Positions 16,459 to 26,445 of a DNA stretch of 64,000 nt are shown in pieces. The notes below the pieces were generated by a model. It made no database searches. It saw only the letters and a program-made list of their open reading frames with translations, and had not been told where the DNA came from. Numbering within the stretch: the stretch's first letter is position 1; every line of letters starts with the position of its first letter. The DNA lies in contig NZ_QTQP01000035.1 of assembly GCF_003854275.1 (NCBI RefSeq), positions 1 through 64,000 on the forward strand. Reading direction: 5' to 3'. Source of the stretch: Burkholderia sp. Bp8963 (GTDB lineage Bacteria; Pseudomonadota; Gammaproteobacteria; Burkholderiales; Burkholderiaceae). The position numbers were made by a program, and so were the translations under genes.

Positions 16459-19400
16459 TCATAGGGTTGTGCGCCGCGGGTAGTTGCCTATAGCGGTACT
16501 GTCGAGCCGCACCGGATTCAGATCGCTGGTTTGATCGCAATCGTGCAGCGTCGCGCCCGGATAGGTATTGCGCAGGCCGGCCAGCAGCGTGACGACGACC
16601 CGCAGCCAGTAGGACGGTTTGACGTATGCGTCATAGCGTTCCTTCAACAGCGCGGCGACTTTCTGCTGCGTGTCGGCCGCGAAGGTCATCCCCGGGCACA
16701 GCGAGACGACGTGCACTGGACGCTCACCCAGGTCTTCGACGCGTGTGCCGGCCACGACTTTGCTCTGCAACCATGCGTGGAAATGCTCGCCGTAGTTCGT
16801 CACGATGGTGCGCGCGCATGCGCAGAGCTGAGCCGCCGTGACCGATGCGGTCTGCACATTGGCCGCCAGAATCGTCTCGACGCGCTCGACCAGACGCTCG
16901 TCGGTCCAGTCGATCGCCGCATTCGCAGCCAGCCACTCGCACCACGCCCACTCGAAGCGCTCGAACTGCCAGCCATGCCGCACGATGTCGACGAAATGCG
17001 CCGACACCAGCGCACGCACCTTGTCCCATAGCGCGGCGTCGAATACCGTCGTGCAGGCGCCTGCCGCAGGCATCGGCACCGCCTGGAACAGCTTGTCGAT
17101 CAGTGCCGGGAGCGCGTCCGCATGCAGGAAAGCGAATTTCTTGTCGGCATACCAGGCGCTGAATGCATCGCTGAACGCGTGATAGATCGCCAGCGCGCAG
17201 ACACAGGCGTCGTCGGGCGACGGCGGTTCGTTGCCAGCCGTCTTGCCGTCGGCGATCAGCAGCGTCGCGAGCCGGTCGACGACGTCATCGCACGGATTCT
17301 CGATAAAGCCGTCATTGCCGACCCAGCATGTCTTGGCAAGCAGGTGCGACGGCGTCTCCTGCTGGATCGTGCGCTCGGCGTAGCGGCGCAGGTCGAGATT
17401 GTCCGCGTACAGCGTGGTCCAGCCGGGCATCACGTACGTCAGCCGGAACGAGTACGGATCCTCGTCGCCGCAGGTCGCACAGCCGCCATCGCAACAGGCC
17501 GGGAACAGCGCATCGCCGATGAACCTGGGCCGCAGCAGCAGATGTTCGACTACGATCATTCGCTCGTTGGCGCTCCACGCGAGCAGCGTGTCGCGCATCG
17601 ACGCCGCATCGTCAAGCGTCGGGAATGCCTGCGGGCCGCGGCCGATCTCCGTTCCGGCGGCATCCTTCAGGGACAACGTGAATCCACCGCCGCCAGCCGC
17701 GATGGCATAGGCGTCGGGCAGAATCATGCGCGCGAGCAGCAGCCGGTAAGCGGCCTGCGTGGCGTCCGTCTTGCTCCCGGCCGCCACCGTCACCGAGCCA
17801 GCCAGCCACGGATTGCCAATGCCGTCGACAAGACCGTAATCAACCGGATACTTCCCCGCGCCCGGCACCCGCGGCGTCCAGACGAACGCCACATCGGGAT
17901 CGCCCAGCAGCAGGCCGATGCGCTGCTTGATGCCGGGTTCATTGCCCTGAGCACAGGGTTCCACCTGGTAGTTGAACGCCCTGCCGCGAGCGCGGCTGAT
18001 GGCCGGATAGTGCCTGAGGAACGCGAGCTTGGTGTCGATCAGGCGCGGCTGCGCCACCGCCTCCCCCGCGGCATTGGTGAGCAGCAACGCGTATTCGTTG
18101 AATTGTTCGCCGAACCGTGCCAGCAAGTGGTCGAGGAACCGATTGCGCCGCGCGTGGAACTCGGCCGGCGTCTCGGTCAGCGCCTCGACCTTGCGCAGCC
18201 ATGCGGCGAGCTTGGCGGCGTCGTCGATGTCCTTGACGATGTCTTCAAGGCCCTTGATGTCGGTATCGTCGAACGCCTTGATGAAGTATGTCCGTGCGAC
18301 ACGGGAATCGAGCGAAAAGAGGTCGGCCGTGTGCGCGAGCTGCGCGAGCGCGTTGCCGAGCAATTGCTCGAACATCATCAGATAGGCCTTGAGGTTCCTG
18401 GCCTGTGAACGACGTTCGGCCGACGCGTTGGACGGCAATCCCGCCGGCCCGATGCCATAGGCCAGCGGAAAGCTGTACTGTACGGGGCAATACTCATCGG
18501 GATTCCGGTAGCGGCCGCGCGGCACCGGCAGATCGTTCGGCGGACCCGCATGCTTCGGCCGCTCGGCTTCGCCGCGCAGCTGGTTCAGCGTATCCATCGC
18601 CTCATCCATCCTCGGCAGGAACGCAAGGCCGCTCTTGTAGAACAGAAACCGCGATTGGTTCAGGTACAGGCGCGGCTGATGCCTGGCGCGAATCGACAGC
18701 AGCCAGGCAGCGCCGATCCTGCCCGGGTCGTATACGGGCTGCCCATTCACCCAGGTCGGATCGGCGGCGCCCGCGACGGGGTTGCCCTCCGCATCGTATT
18801 TGGTCATGCGCAGCTGATTGACCGCAACCACGCCATCGATGCCCATCAGGCGATGGATGACGTCGGCGCCGCGCAGCATGGCCTTCAGCGCAGCCGTGTC
18901 GAGGTCGCCGTCCTCGATGAAACCGTGGTCGAGTGGCGGGCCGTTGAAGATATCCTCCACCGCCGTGCCGTTGCCCAGCAGCTCCTCCAGCGTCCTGAAC
19001 GGAATCTGCGGGCTCATGTACTGTTCGAGTTCAAACCAGATGGCTGCCTGGACGCGATCGATATCGGCGTCGAGTCTGACTTCGATGTCGGCACAGACGG
19101 CAACGTCCTCGATACCGACGCCTGTCACGAGGCAATAGTCTTCATCCAGCTTGCGCGACGCCTGCAGCACTTTCTTTGCACTCTTGATCGCGGCAAGGGT
19201 CGCCTTCGCCTTCCGACGGTAGCGCGCGATGAAGCCGCCGGCGCCGGTATCGGTGAAGAGCGTCTTCCAGCCTGCCGCGCTCACCGCGTGTCGCACGGCA
19301 TTGTCCGCGATGACGCGCAACGCGGCGTTCGCGATCTCGATCGTCTCGCCGGACGCAAGCAGCGTGATCCGGAAGCTCAGATAGAACACGTTGTTCCACT

Positions 19401-20199
19401 CGCTCCGCAGATACTCGTCCTGCTGCTGCGCTGTGGCGAGATCGAAGACGTTGTACGTCCTGGTCGCCCCGAGACGCAGCAGTTCGATCTTGTACGCGCC
19501 GGCATCGGCAAAGACGGCGTCGCGCTCGAGGAAGCGCTGCCACGCACCGCGATCGAGCAGTGCGATATCCGGAAAGCGCAGCTCCATCACGATCGGGTGT
19601 GCGCCGTTGCTGTCGTGATGAACCGTCTGGTAGACGATCATCCGATCGTTCAGGTCACCGAGCTCGGGATCGTCGCCGAGCTCGAGCAACGTCTCGTACA
19701 GTCCGAGCGCCCACACCTCTCGCGCCGGTTGCGGCGTATCGGCCGGCTTCGGGTATTGCAGTACGAGCTGGCCGCTCCTATCGCAGAACGCCCAGTAGCT
19801 CGCTTCGCAGGCGCACGCCTTGCAAATGAGCCACGCGTTGCGCACACCCGGCTGATCGATCAGCACCCGCCGGAAATCGTTCGTGGTGGTCGGACTGACC
19901 GTGAGGATCTCGCGCGCCGTGAAAAACGCCTGATCCGGATAAGGCTGCCCGGGATTGGCCGACGGCGTCTTCGGCATCAGGATGTCGTCGATGCGCCAGC
20001 CGATCCTGTAGCCGAGATCCGTGATTGCGTAGCAAAGCGCCTCCAGGATCGTCACGCCCGGGTCGCTAACGTTGTAATCCGTCCAGTGATCGCTGCCGGC
20101 TTGCTGGATGAACCCGATGCCTTCGCGCCTGAGCAGGTAGAAATCCTGGGACGGATCGAGCACCGGGTTCTGGTCCAGGGGGGGAAGGATCGCGCTCAT
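16459..20199 (-). CDS. eCIS baseplate wedge protein (Afp12-like)
   Basis: About 1246 aa. The ATG at 20199 overlaps the upstream TGA as ATGA and is preferred over an in-frame codon at 20214. The opening region contains the family landmark DYNVSDPGVTILEALCYAIT followed by DLGYRIGWR, seen in Afp12-type baseplate proteins. The remainder holds two long alpha/beta segments with several cysteines (CCDGGCATCGDEDPYSFRLT). In Afp and PVC the Afp11/Afp12 pair forms the baseplate wedges linking the hub to the fibres. The protein is longer than Afp12 itself, like the enlarged versions found in other non-Afp eCIS lineages. No separate domains of known enzymatic function are visible. Confidence 0.87.
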   Translation of the reverse strand: MSAILPPLDQNPVLDPSQDFYLLRREGIGFIQQAGSDHWTDYNVSDPGVTILEALCYAITDLGYRIGWRIDDILMPKTPSANPGQPYPDQAFFTAREILTVSPTTTNDFRRVLIDQPGVRNAWLICKACACEASYWAFCDRSGQLVLQYPKPADTPQPAREVWALGLYETLLELGDDPELGDLNDRMIVYQTVHHDSNGAHPIVMELRFPDIALLDRGAWQRFLERDAVFADAGAYKIELLRLGATRTYNVFDLATAQQQDEYLRSEWNNVFYLSFRITLLASGETIEIANAALRVIADNAVRHAVSAAGWKTLFTDTGAGGFIARYRRKAKATLAAIKSAKKVLQASRKLDEDYCLVTGVGIEDVAVCADIEVRLDADIDRVQAAIWFELEQYMSPQIPFRTLEELLGNGTAVEDIFNGPPLDHGFIEDGDLDTAALKAMLRGADVIHRLMGIDGVVAVNQLRMTKYDAEGNPVAGAADPTWVNGQPVYDPGRIGAAWLLSIRARHQPRLYLNQSRFLFYKSGLAFLPRMDEAMDTLNQLRGEAERPKHAGPPNDLPVPRGRYRNPDEYCPVQYSFPLAYGIGPAGLPSNASAERRSQARNLKAYLMMFEQLLGNALAQLAHTADLFSLDSRVARTYFIKAFDDTDIKGLEDIVKDIDDAAKLAAWLRKVEALTETPAEFHARRNRFLDHLLARFGEQFNEYALLLTNAAGEAVAQPRLIDTKLAFLRHYPAISRARGRAFNYQVEPCAQGNEPGIKQRIGLLLGDPDVAFVWTPRVPGAGKYPVDYGLVDGIGNPWLAGSVTVAAGSKTDATQAAYRLLLARMILPDAYAIAAGGGGFTLSLKDAAGTEIGRGPQAFPTLDDAASMRDTLLAWSANERMIVVEHLLLRPRFIGDALFPACCDGGCATCGDEDPYSFRLTYVMPGWTTLYADNLDLRRYAERTIQQETPSHLLAKTCWVGNDGFIENPCDDVVDRLATLLIADGKTAGNEPPSPDDACVCALAIYHAFSDAFSAWYADKKFAFLHADALPALIDKLFQAVPMPAAGACTTVFDAALWDKVRALVSAHFVDIVRHGWQFERFEWAWCEWLAANAAIDWTDERLVERVETILAANVQTASVTAAQLCACARTIVTNYGEHFHAWLQSKVVAGTRVEDLGERPVHVVSLCPGMTFAADTQQKVAALLKERYDAYVKPSYWLRVVVTLLAGLRNTYPGATLHDCDQTSDLNPVRLDSTAIGNYPRRTTL

Positions 20200-23100
20200 G
20201 GTCCGCACCCGCATGTTTCAGCCAGCGCCGAATCCGGAGCGGCTCCGATAGGAGAAATCCCGTGCCTGCCGGCGGATACCAGCACCGACACTGCACGCGA
20301 TCCGGCGATCTCGTCCAGGTCCACGGTGCCGGCCGGCTGACACGGGATGTCCCGGAACAACTGGAAATCCGTCACATAGTCCACATAGGGCTGCCCTTCG
20401 ACGAACTGGATCAGCGTCGACTTGTAGATCTTGCCGCCGAACGACGGCACACCGATGCCGTCGAAGGCCCACGGCGACAGGAAGCGCGTGATCGCCTGCT
20501 GCAGTTGCGTCGTGTAGTAAGCCTGATCGTATCCGTCGCGCAATTTCAGCTTGAACTCGGCGCGCACCGATTCGAACTGCGGATTCTTGACGTGCAATTG
20601 CGCGAAGCAGCCGCAGCGCCGCTGAAGGAAGGACTGGATCTCGTTGAGCAGGCGCAGGCTCGTATACGGCTTGAGCGGATCGCGATGCTGCTGCGAAGTC
20701 AGGCTCGCCAGCGCGACGATCGTCACGTGCCCGGGCGCGAGCTCGCGATAGATACCGCCGCTGCATGGGCCCGTACTGTCGCTGTCGGCAGGCTCGTAAC
20801 ACGTGTGATTGAGACACTTGACCTTGTAGATCTGCGGGAACGCATCGAGAATCAGGCGTTCGTAATCCCACAGATCGATCGCGCGATCCTTGTGCCGCAG
20901 GCGCTCGCTGACACGCTGATAGAACGCTTGCGGCCGCTCCGCGCCGCGACCGCCAAACGACGGATATGGCTGGGTGATGCTCTTGATCGCGGACGCCGGC
21001 GTGGCAAGTTGGGTAATCGTCCCCGCCGGCAACGGCGTCGCGGAAAAATCCGGAGCATTGCCCTGATCGGAAAACACCGCCTCCAACGCCTGGGCCGCGA
21101 CGCACTGCAGCCGGCAAACCGCATCGCTCGCCTCGCTCACCGCGGCACGGATCCAGAACCAGCCGGATGGCAGCAGCCGGTTGTCGCTCGTCGCGTCGGA
21201 CGGCACGGCAAAGGTGACGATGCCCGAGTTGAGCAGTGCCTCGGTCGCATCCGCGACACCATTCTCGGGGAAGTCGACCCACTGGTCGTGCGCGAGATAG
21301 TTCCAGTCGATATGCTGCGCCGGCTTCTGCGCGAGCGGGTTGGCCGTTCCATCCACGACCTGGAACAGCAACGACAGATTCTGCGGCGGCACGAGCCCCG
21401 CAATGCCGATGTAGCACTCGGCTTCGCTCGTGAACATCGCGCCGCCGCGGCTAAACCGGAACTGCGGCAGCAGCGGAACTGCGCTGCCACCGCTCAGATA
21501 CGGATGCTGCTCGGCGGTGCCGAAGGGCGCCAGATGGAAGAACCGTCCGATACGGCTCTTGAATGCGGCCTCCGACGCAGTATCCAGCGCGAGCGTCGTG
21601 GTGGCCGCGTAACCCGCGGTGAGCGCGGCGGCGACGGGCCCCTGGGGCGGCTTGCCGGGGTAGCCTGCTGAATCGGGATCCTTTCGCAAATAGGCGATGA
21701 GGTCCGTTTGATAATTATCCTGACCGATGTCGTTATCGAGCTTGAGCCTGACATAGCCGTGGCGTGACTGTGTCCCAAAGGCTTCGGCAGGCCCGAAGTC
21801 GGGCGCGTCCAGCACCGTATCGTCAACATGGCCATCCACCAGGAAGGTCGTGGTGTCTCCAGACGTCGGCGCAATCGAGATCGATGTGCCCGACGGAAAC
21901 CATGTCCCCGCGCCGAGAAAATCGATGCCGGCATTCGGCATGCCATGGGCAGACGCATAGACCGCCGGCGGCACCAGCCACTTCAGGTCGAACTCCATCC
22001 GCGCAAGCTGCTTCTGGAATATCTCCTTCGAGCCGACAACGAGGCTGCTCCCGGCGACCGGCGATGCGCCAAACGGCTGGAACGGCTTCGACAGATCAAC
22101 CGGCCCGAAATCGTTGGCCACCGCAAGCGTCCTCACGCCGCTCACGTGGACATCCAGCCTGATCTTCGCAACCGTCATATCCTGCAGGCGCGGATACGCA
22201 TAGTGGCGGGCTTCGTCCTGCGACAGCGTCACCAGCAGCAGCGGCAGATCGGTGTCGAAGTTGTAGCCGTGCACCGTGGCCGAATAGGGCACGACGGCAT
22301 CGTCAGCGCCGCTCAGCTCGACGGTGAGTTCAAGCGCTTGGATGCCGACGCGCACAAATGCCGCGGGCCGCTTCGCGAGCCATCCTTTCGCCGTCGTCAA
22401 CAGGCAAGTGACGTCTGCCGTGAATTTATCGCCGGAGGCAGTCGGAATGACGGCGCCGGTCGTCAGCGTCACGACGAACACGCGGGTACCCTCCGCCGCC
22501 AGCAGATGGTGCGACGCGATCGCGAATCCCACCTGTGCCGGCGGCATCCGGATCGCCGACAGCGCGCCGTCGACGTAGACCTTGTTGAAGAACGGCTGCC
22601 ACGACCGGTCGACCGAAGTCAGCGGCGCACCCTGCCCGTCGTCGGAATTTGCGACCGGCGACGCGAAGAGACGGTCCCGGTCCTGCAATCTGTCGGCCAC
22701 GGGCTCGCGGCCGTGGCGGTACACGGTCTTCAACGCCGCGACGGTCGCCTTGTTGGCGACGAGATCGGCGCGGTTGGCGAAGAACGCGGCCTTGCCCGTC
22801 GCATCCTTGCCGGCCCTGAACAACTGGCCAGGCGCGAAATCGTAGCGATCCGCCTGCCTGGCGAGTTCGGCGAGAAGATGCACGCCTCCTGGCTGCGCGG
22901 GCTTCGGCTTGAGGCCGAGAACCGTCCCGTAATGGAAGTCCAGATGCCGTTGCGCCAGCGTGTTCCCGGCCGTCCGGGCGTGCGTCAGCAACCGCAGGAA
23001 AGCAACGTAGAGCGCGTAATGTGGCGGATGCCCGGAGGAATGGCTCAGCGTATCGTCGAGTCCGGCCTGCGCGTCGTTGACGACGCGCATGAACACCTTC

Positions 23101-23879
23101 AGGAACGCGTCGAAGACTGAGCGGAACAACGGGTGCGTCGCGCAGTGATTGATGCGGCCGAACGGGTCCGGCAGCGCCCCGCCACCCTGGCCGTAGACCG
23201 ACGTGTCCGCAACGATGCCGGCAACATAGTCGGCCCAGGTCTTGCCACGACTCCAATTCCCCGACAGTCCCGTACTCAGCACCTTGGCGAACGAGTCTGC
23301 CGTGCGGCGCAGAATCTGCATGGCCGGCACCGGCGCGACATCGTTCACGACACCGAGCGCCGCGGCACCCTTGTAATATGCGATGAAGCGCTCGAATGCG
23401 GATGCGAGCTGCGTGTCGATCAGGTTGCTCAACACACCCTTGAGCGCAACCGAATCCGGCAGGTGTTGTCCGAGATCGTCCAGCGCGCCGGCCAGCGCGC
23501 CGATGGCGGCGAACAGGTAACCGAGATGATCCTCGAGTGCCGGCGGACCTCCGGCATTGCGCAGGTCGTTCAGAAAATCGAACCAGGACCGGATGCGCAC
23601 CTTGTAGGCGTTGACATCCTCGACCGACGCGATCGCCAGTGGCACCGCGACATCCGTGCCGAAAAACGCTGCCCAATCGTCGCCCTTATCCTTATTGTTC
23701 GCATCGTATCGCTTGAGCAGGTGCGCATAGCCCTGTGCGAACACGATGTCGTCGGCCACTGTGCGTGCATCGACCGGCACGGATACGGGCGCAAGCGCCG
23801 CCGACACGCGGTCGTCCTGGCTCGTGCCTTCGCGCACCAGTTTCAGCGGATCAGTATTCTGTGAGCAATCGTCGGCCAT
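20196..23879 (-). CDS. eCIS baseplate J-like wedge protein (Afp11-like)
   Basis: 1227 aa. The C-terminal third carries the baseplate J-like signature: YQRVSERLRHKDRAIDLWDY followed by ERLILDAFPQIYKVKCLNH, then GHVTIVALASL, and a terminal part with FLSPWAFDGIGVPSFGGKIY. The N-terminal two thirds are unlike short phage gpJ proteins and probably form the large peripheral wedge. It sits between the gp25 homologue and the Afp12-like protein, as Afp11 does between Afp9/10 and Afp12. Translation is coupled to the downstream gene by a four-base overlap. The baseplate assignment is firm; the functions of the N-terminal subdomains are not visible. Confidence 0.9.
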   Translation of the reverse strand: MADDCSQNTDPLKLVREGTSQDDRVSAALAPVSVPVDARTVADDIVFAQGYAHLLKRYDANNKDKGDDWAAFFGTDVAVPLAIASVEDVNAYKVRIRSWFDFLNDLRNAGGPPALEDHLGYLFAAIGALAGALDDLGQHLPDSVALKGVLSNLIDTQLASAFERFIAYYKGAAALGVVNDVAPVPAMQILRRTADSFAKVLSTGLSGNWSRGKTWADYVAGIVADTSVYGQGGGALPDPFGRINHCATHPLFRSVFDAFLKVFMRVVNDAQAGLDDTLSHSSGHPPHYALYVAFLRLLTHARTAGNTLAQRHLDFHYGTVLGLKPKPAQPGGVHLLAELARQADRYDFAPGQLFRAGKDATGKAAFFANRADLVANKATVAALKTVYRHGREPVADRLQDRDRLFASPVANSDDGQGAPLTSVDRSWQPFFNKVYVDGALSAIRMPPAQVGFAIASHHLLAAEGTRVFVVTLTTGAVIPTASGDKFTADVTCLLTTAKGWLAKRPAAFVRVGIQALELTVELSGADDAVVPYSATVHGYNFDTDLPLLLVTLSQDEARHYAYPRLQDMTVAKIRLDVHVSGVRTLAVANDFGPVDLSKPFQPFGASPVAGSSLVVGSKEIFQKQLARMEFDLKWLVPPAVYASAHGMPNAGIDFLGAGTWFPSGTSISIAPTSGDTTTFLVDGHVDDTVLDAPDFGPAEAFGTQSRHGYVRLKLDNDIGQDNYQTDLIAYLRKDPDSAGYPGKPPQGPVAAALTAGYAATTTLALDTASEAAFKSRIGRFFHLAPFGTAEQHPYLSGGSAVPLLPQFRFSRGGAMFTSEAECYIGIAGLVPPQNLSLLFQVVDGTANPLAQKPAQHIDWNYLAHDQWVDFPENGVADATEALLNSGIVTFAVPSDATSDNRLLPSGWFWIRAAVSEASDAVCRLQCVAAQALEAVFSDQGNAPDFSATPLPAGTITQLATPASAIKSITQPYPSFGGRGAERPQAFYQRVSERLRHKDRAIDLWDYERLILDAFPQIYKVKCLNHTCYEPADSDSTGPCSGGIYRELAPGHVTIVALASLTSQQHRDPLKPYTSLRLLNEIQSFLQRRCGCFAQLHVKNPQFESVRAEFKLKLRDGYDQAYYTTQLQQAITRFLSPWAFDGIGVPSFGGKIYKSTLIQFVEGQPYVDYVTDFQLFRDIPCQPAGTVDLDEIAGSRAVSVLVSAGRHGISPIGAAPDSALAETCGCGP

Positions 23880-23900
23880 GTCTGACGTGTGTGTCGTGGT

Positions 23901-24344
23901 CTAGGTGTTGTCCGGCAGCAGGTTGATCGTCGTGGTCAGGTTGATGTCGGTGCCCTCCTGGAGGTAGTACGGATAGACGAAATTGAACCGCGAGTTGGTC
24001 GATCTGACCGTATAGACCACCTGAATGAGCAGCACGCCCTCGAGCGCCCTACTGTCGTCGAGCACCACGCTTTCCACCGCCACGCGCGGCTCGTAGTATA
24101 GGATCGCGGATTCCACCTTGTCGGCAACCAGGGTCTTGAGCCGTGTGTCGAGTGTCTCGAACAGCAATTCGCTCAGGTTGCAGCCGTAGAGCGGCTGCAT
24201 CACGCGCTCGCCGGGCATTGTGCTGAGCAGGATCTGCAGGCTCGAAGCCACGTCGACCTCATCCTCGAGCATCGTCACGCCCGGCACCGGTCCGTTGAAG
24301 TCGGGTGGAAACGACCAGCCGCGACCGAGAAAATCCTGGTTCAT
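23901..24344 (-). CDS. eCIS gp25-like baseplate protein (Afp9-like)
   Basis: 147 aa of the GPW/gp25 family. It shows the usual opening (GRGWSFPPDF), the central EDEVDVASSLQILLSTMPGE followed by RVMQPLYGCNLSELLFE, and the C-terminal strand pair ALEGVLLIQVVYTVR. It forms part of the inner wedge that initiates sheath assembly. The last residues (TDINLTTTINLLPDNT) are short and polar. It lies three bases after the PAAR gene and 21 bases before the Afp11-like gene. In Afp the gp25 gene precedes the PAAR gene; here the two are swapped. Confidence 0.93.
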   Translation of the reverse strand: MNQDFLGRGWSFPPDFNGPVPGVTMLEDEVDVASSLQILLSTMPGERVMQPLYGCNLSELLFETLDTRLKTLVADKVESAILYYEPRVAVESVVLDDSRALEGVLLIQVVYTVRSTNSRFNFVYPYYLQEGTDINLTTTINLLPDNT

Positions 24345-24347
24345 CGG

Positions 24348-24620
24348 TCAGCCCCCGATCAGCACGGTGGGCGCGCCGACGGACACCACCGTCCCGCCCC
24401 CGCCGGTGGGATCCCCGATGCGGGCGGCAGGTAGCCCGCCGATCAGCACCGTCGTCGAGCCCATCACGATCGCATCCGCGCCGCAGCTATCTCCGACCCG
24501 TGCAGCGGGCAACCCGGCGATCAGAACGGTGGGTTCTCCCGGTGGAATGATGGGTGTGGGCACGCCGTTGGTCGCCGTGCTGACAATCATGTCGGATACC
24601 CTTGCCGCAAAAGACATCAT
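24348..24620 (-). CDS. PAAR-repeat spike tip protein (Afp10-like)
   Basis: 90 aa consisting almost entirely of PAAR motifs: PTVLIAGLPAARVGDSCG, TTVLIGGLPAARIGDPTG and APTVLIGG. PAAR proteins fold into a metal-stabilised cone that sharpens the VgrG-like spike. There is no C-terminal extension, so this tip carries no fused effector. It directly follows the VgrG-like gene in the operon (58-base gap), consistent with their physical contact. Confidence 0.93.
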   Translation of the reverse strand: MMSFAARVSDMIVSTATNGVPTPIIPPGEPTVLIAGLPAARVGDSCGADAIVMGSTTVLIGGLPAARIGDPTGGGGTVVSVGAPTVLIGG

Positions 24621-24678
24621 GCCTCCCGACTGTCGATCGTTGCTCCATGCACCTGCCCGACCGCCCTGACGGCGCGCG

Positions 24679-26445
24679 TCAATTGATCCGCACCATGCCG
24701 CCGCTGATCACCGTCGTCGCGTCGCCGTTGATCTTGGTCTGCGCACCCGACAGCTCTGCCGTCCCGGTGCCAGTGGCCTTGAAACCGCTTTGCGCGCTGA
24801 ATTCCGCGTTCATGCCCGACAGCTTGACGTCCTTGGCCGCCTTGAAGACCAGATCCTTCGCGCTTTCGATCGTGATGCCGTTGGCGTCGAGCGTGATCCT
24901 GTTGTCGTTCTCGTCTTGCAGAACGATGCTCTTGCCGTCCTCCGACAATACGATTCGGTTCCCGGCCGGCGTCTCGAAGCTGATGGCCTTCTTTTCGTCG
25001 TCGAAGGTGAGCTTCAGCTTCTCGCGGCTGACGTAACCCTTGTGGTTGTTGTCGTCCCTCGCAGGCTCGGGCGATGGCTTCGCGCTGCTGTTGCATTGCC
25101 CGAGCACCACGGGAAAGCGCGGATCCTGGCCCAGGAAGCCCACCACGACCTCATCGCCGATTTCCGGGCGGAAATACGTCCCGCGGCCCTTGCCCGCATC
25201 GAGCGTCGCGATGCGCGCCCAGATGCCGTCATCGCTGGTGGACACGAGCGGCAGCCGGCACTTGATGCGATCTTCGCCGGCCGGGTCGTTCCCGAGCTGC
25301 GTTACCACGCCGATCTGGAGCCCCAGCACCGACGGCAACAGCCCCGCCGCCGGCAGCGGCCGCAGGTTGTAGGTCTCGGCGAACAGCGCAGGGTTGAGGC
25401 CGAACTGCACGTCGGTCTCCCAATTGCCGCCCGACAGCGTGTGCCGCACGCCGGACACGTAGAGCTTGCCCTCGAACCGTGCGCCGATCCCGCCGATCTG
25501 CACGATCTTGCCGGGCAGCACGCCTGCGAAGCCCTGGCACCGCGCCCGTCCGCGCAGCCGCGCCAGCCGCATCCGCATGAGCCGGGCGTCTGCCCACGCC
25601 TGCAATTGAGGCTGGTCGATGGCGCCGCCGTGCGTGATCTCGTCCGTGTCGTCGCCGAGGACCCTGGCCAGATCTGCCGCCCCAATGTTGCCGGCCAGCG
25701 GCGTGGCGGGCTCGCTGCCGTCCGCGCTGACGGTCGCCTGGTCAGCCGCGTTCCAGCTGACCGCCTTGATCCCCTTGCTCTGCCAGCGCGCATCCATCTC
25801 CACGTCCAGTTCGAGCACCGTTGCGCCGTAGGTCATCTGCAGCACCGGCGCGCCATCCATCCTGGGCCTCGCAATCGTGATCCGGTCGTCCCCGACCATC
25901 ACGACCTGGCCATTCGCTTCCGCGCGGCACAACACGAAGTCCCAGTCGGTCGCGTCGTACTGCACCACTTCGTCAAGGTTCGGCAGCGTCGCCTCGACAT
26001 CATGGGACATCGCATGGGCGACGAGGATGTCCTCCATGATGTCGCTATCCTTCTTGCCGACGAAGTAATGGCTCTTGCGCGCTGCCGTCAGCTTCACGGC
26101 GTCGGCGTAGCAATCGACGCTCAGCACGCCACCACTTTTGCGGACCTTCAGGTGCTGCTTGACGATCGTTCCCTTGAAGACCGTCTCGTTCTGCGAGCGG
26201 TAACCGAGCTGGATCTCGATCGCCTTACCCGGCACGAACAGGTCGGAATTGCTGGCCGGAAACGTCGCCTTCGCGGCTTCGCCATCATCGAACTGCAACG
26301 AGGCCGACGGAATCCGGTTGAGCTCGCGGCTCACCGTCAACGACAGCAGGTGCAACGTATCGGGCACAACCTGACCGCCCACCAGGATCACGGCGGTGCA
26401 GACGTCCGGGGTCGCCGCGGTCGGGATCGTCGACGTGTCGCTCAC
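24679..26445 (-). CDS. eCIS spike protein, VgrG/gp27-gp5-like (Afp8-like)
   Basis: 588 aa. Residues about 15-360 form the hub (gp27-like) part, with DVEATLPNLDEVVQYDATDW and FVLCRAEANG. An OB-fold gp5-like part follows (VTQLGNDPAGEDRIKCRLPL, GTYFRPEIGDEVVVGFLG, QDPRFPVVLGQ). The C-terminal part has beta-helix-type repeats (ENDNRITLDANGITIESAKD, LVFKAAKDVKL) that make the needle. It has the normal length for Afp8-type proteins and no added effector domain. The start ATG overlaps the stop of the LysM gene (ATGA). It mounts the PAAR tip and receives the inner tube. Confidence 0.93.
   Translation of the reverse strand: MSDTSTIPTAATPDVCTAVILVGGQVVPDTLHLLSLTVSRELNRIPSASLQFDDGEAAKATFPASNSDLFVPGKAIEIQLGYRSQNETVFKGTIVKQHLKVRKSGGVLSVDCYADAVKLTAARKSHYFVGKKDSDIMEDILVAHAMSHDVEATLPNLDEVVQYDATDWDFVLCRAEANGQVVMVGDDRITIARPRMDGAPVLQMTYGATVLELDVEMDARWQSKGIKAVSWNAADQATVSADGSEPATPLAGNIGAADLARVLGDDTDEITHGGAIDQPQLQAWADARLMRMRLARLRGRARCQGFAGVLPGKIVQIGGIGARFEGKLYVSGVRHTLSGGNWETDVQFGLNPALFAETYNLRPLPAAGLLPSVLGLQIGVVTQLGNDPAGEDRIKCRLPLVSTSDDGIWARIATLDAGKGRGTYFRPEIGDEVVVGFLGQDPRFPVVLGQCNSSAKPSPEPARDDNNHKGYVSREKLKLTFDDEKKAISFETPAGNRIVLSEDGKSIVLQDENDNRITLDANGITIESAKDLVFKAAKDVKLSGMNAEFSAQSGFKATGTGTAELSGAQTKINGDATTVISGGMVRIN

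Noticed and set aside
18550..20340. A 596-codon plus-strand open frame
   Set aside because: Antisense to the Afp12-like gene, which has clear family motifs and an ATGA-coupled start; the plus-strand translation has no recognisable domain.
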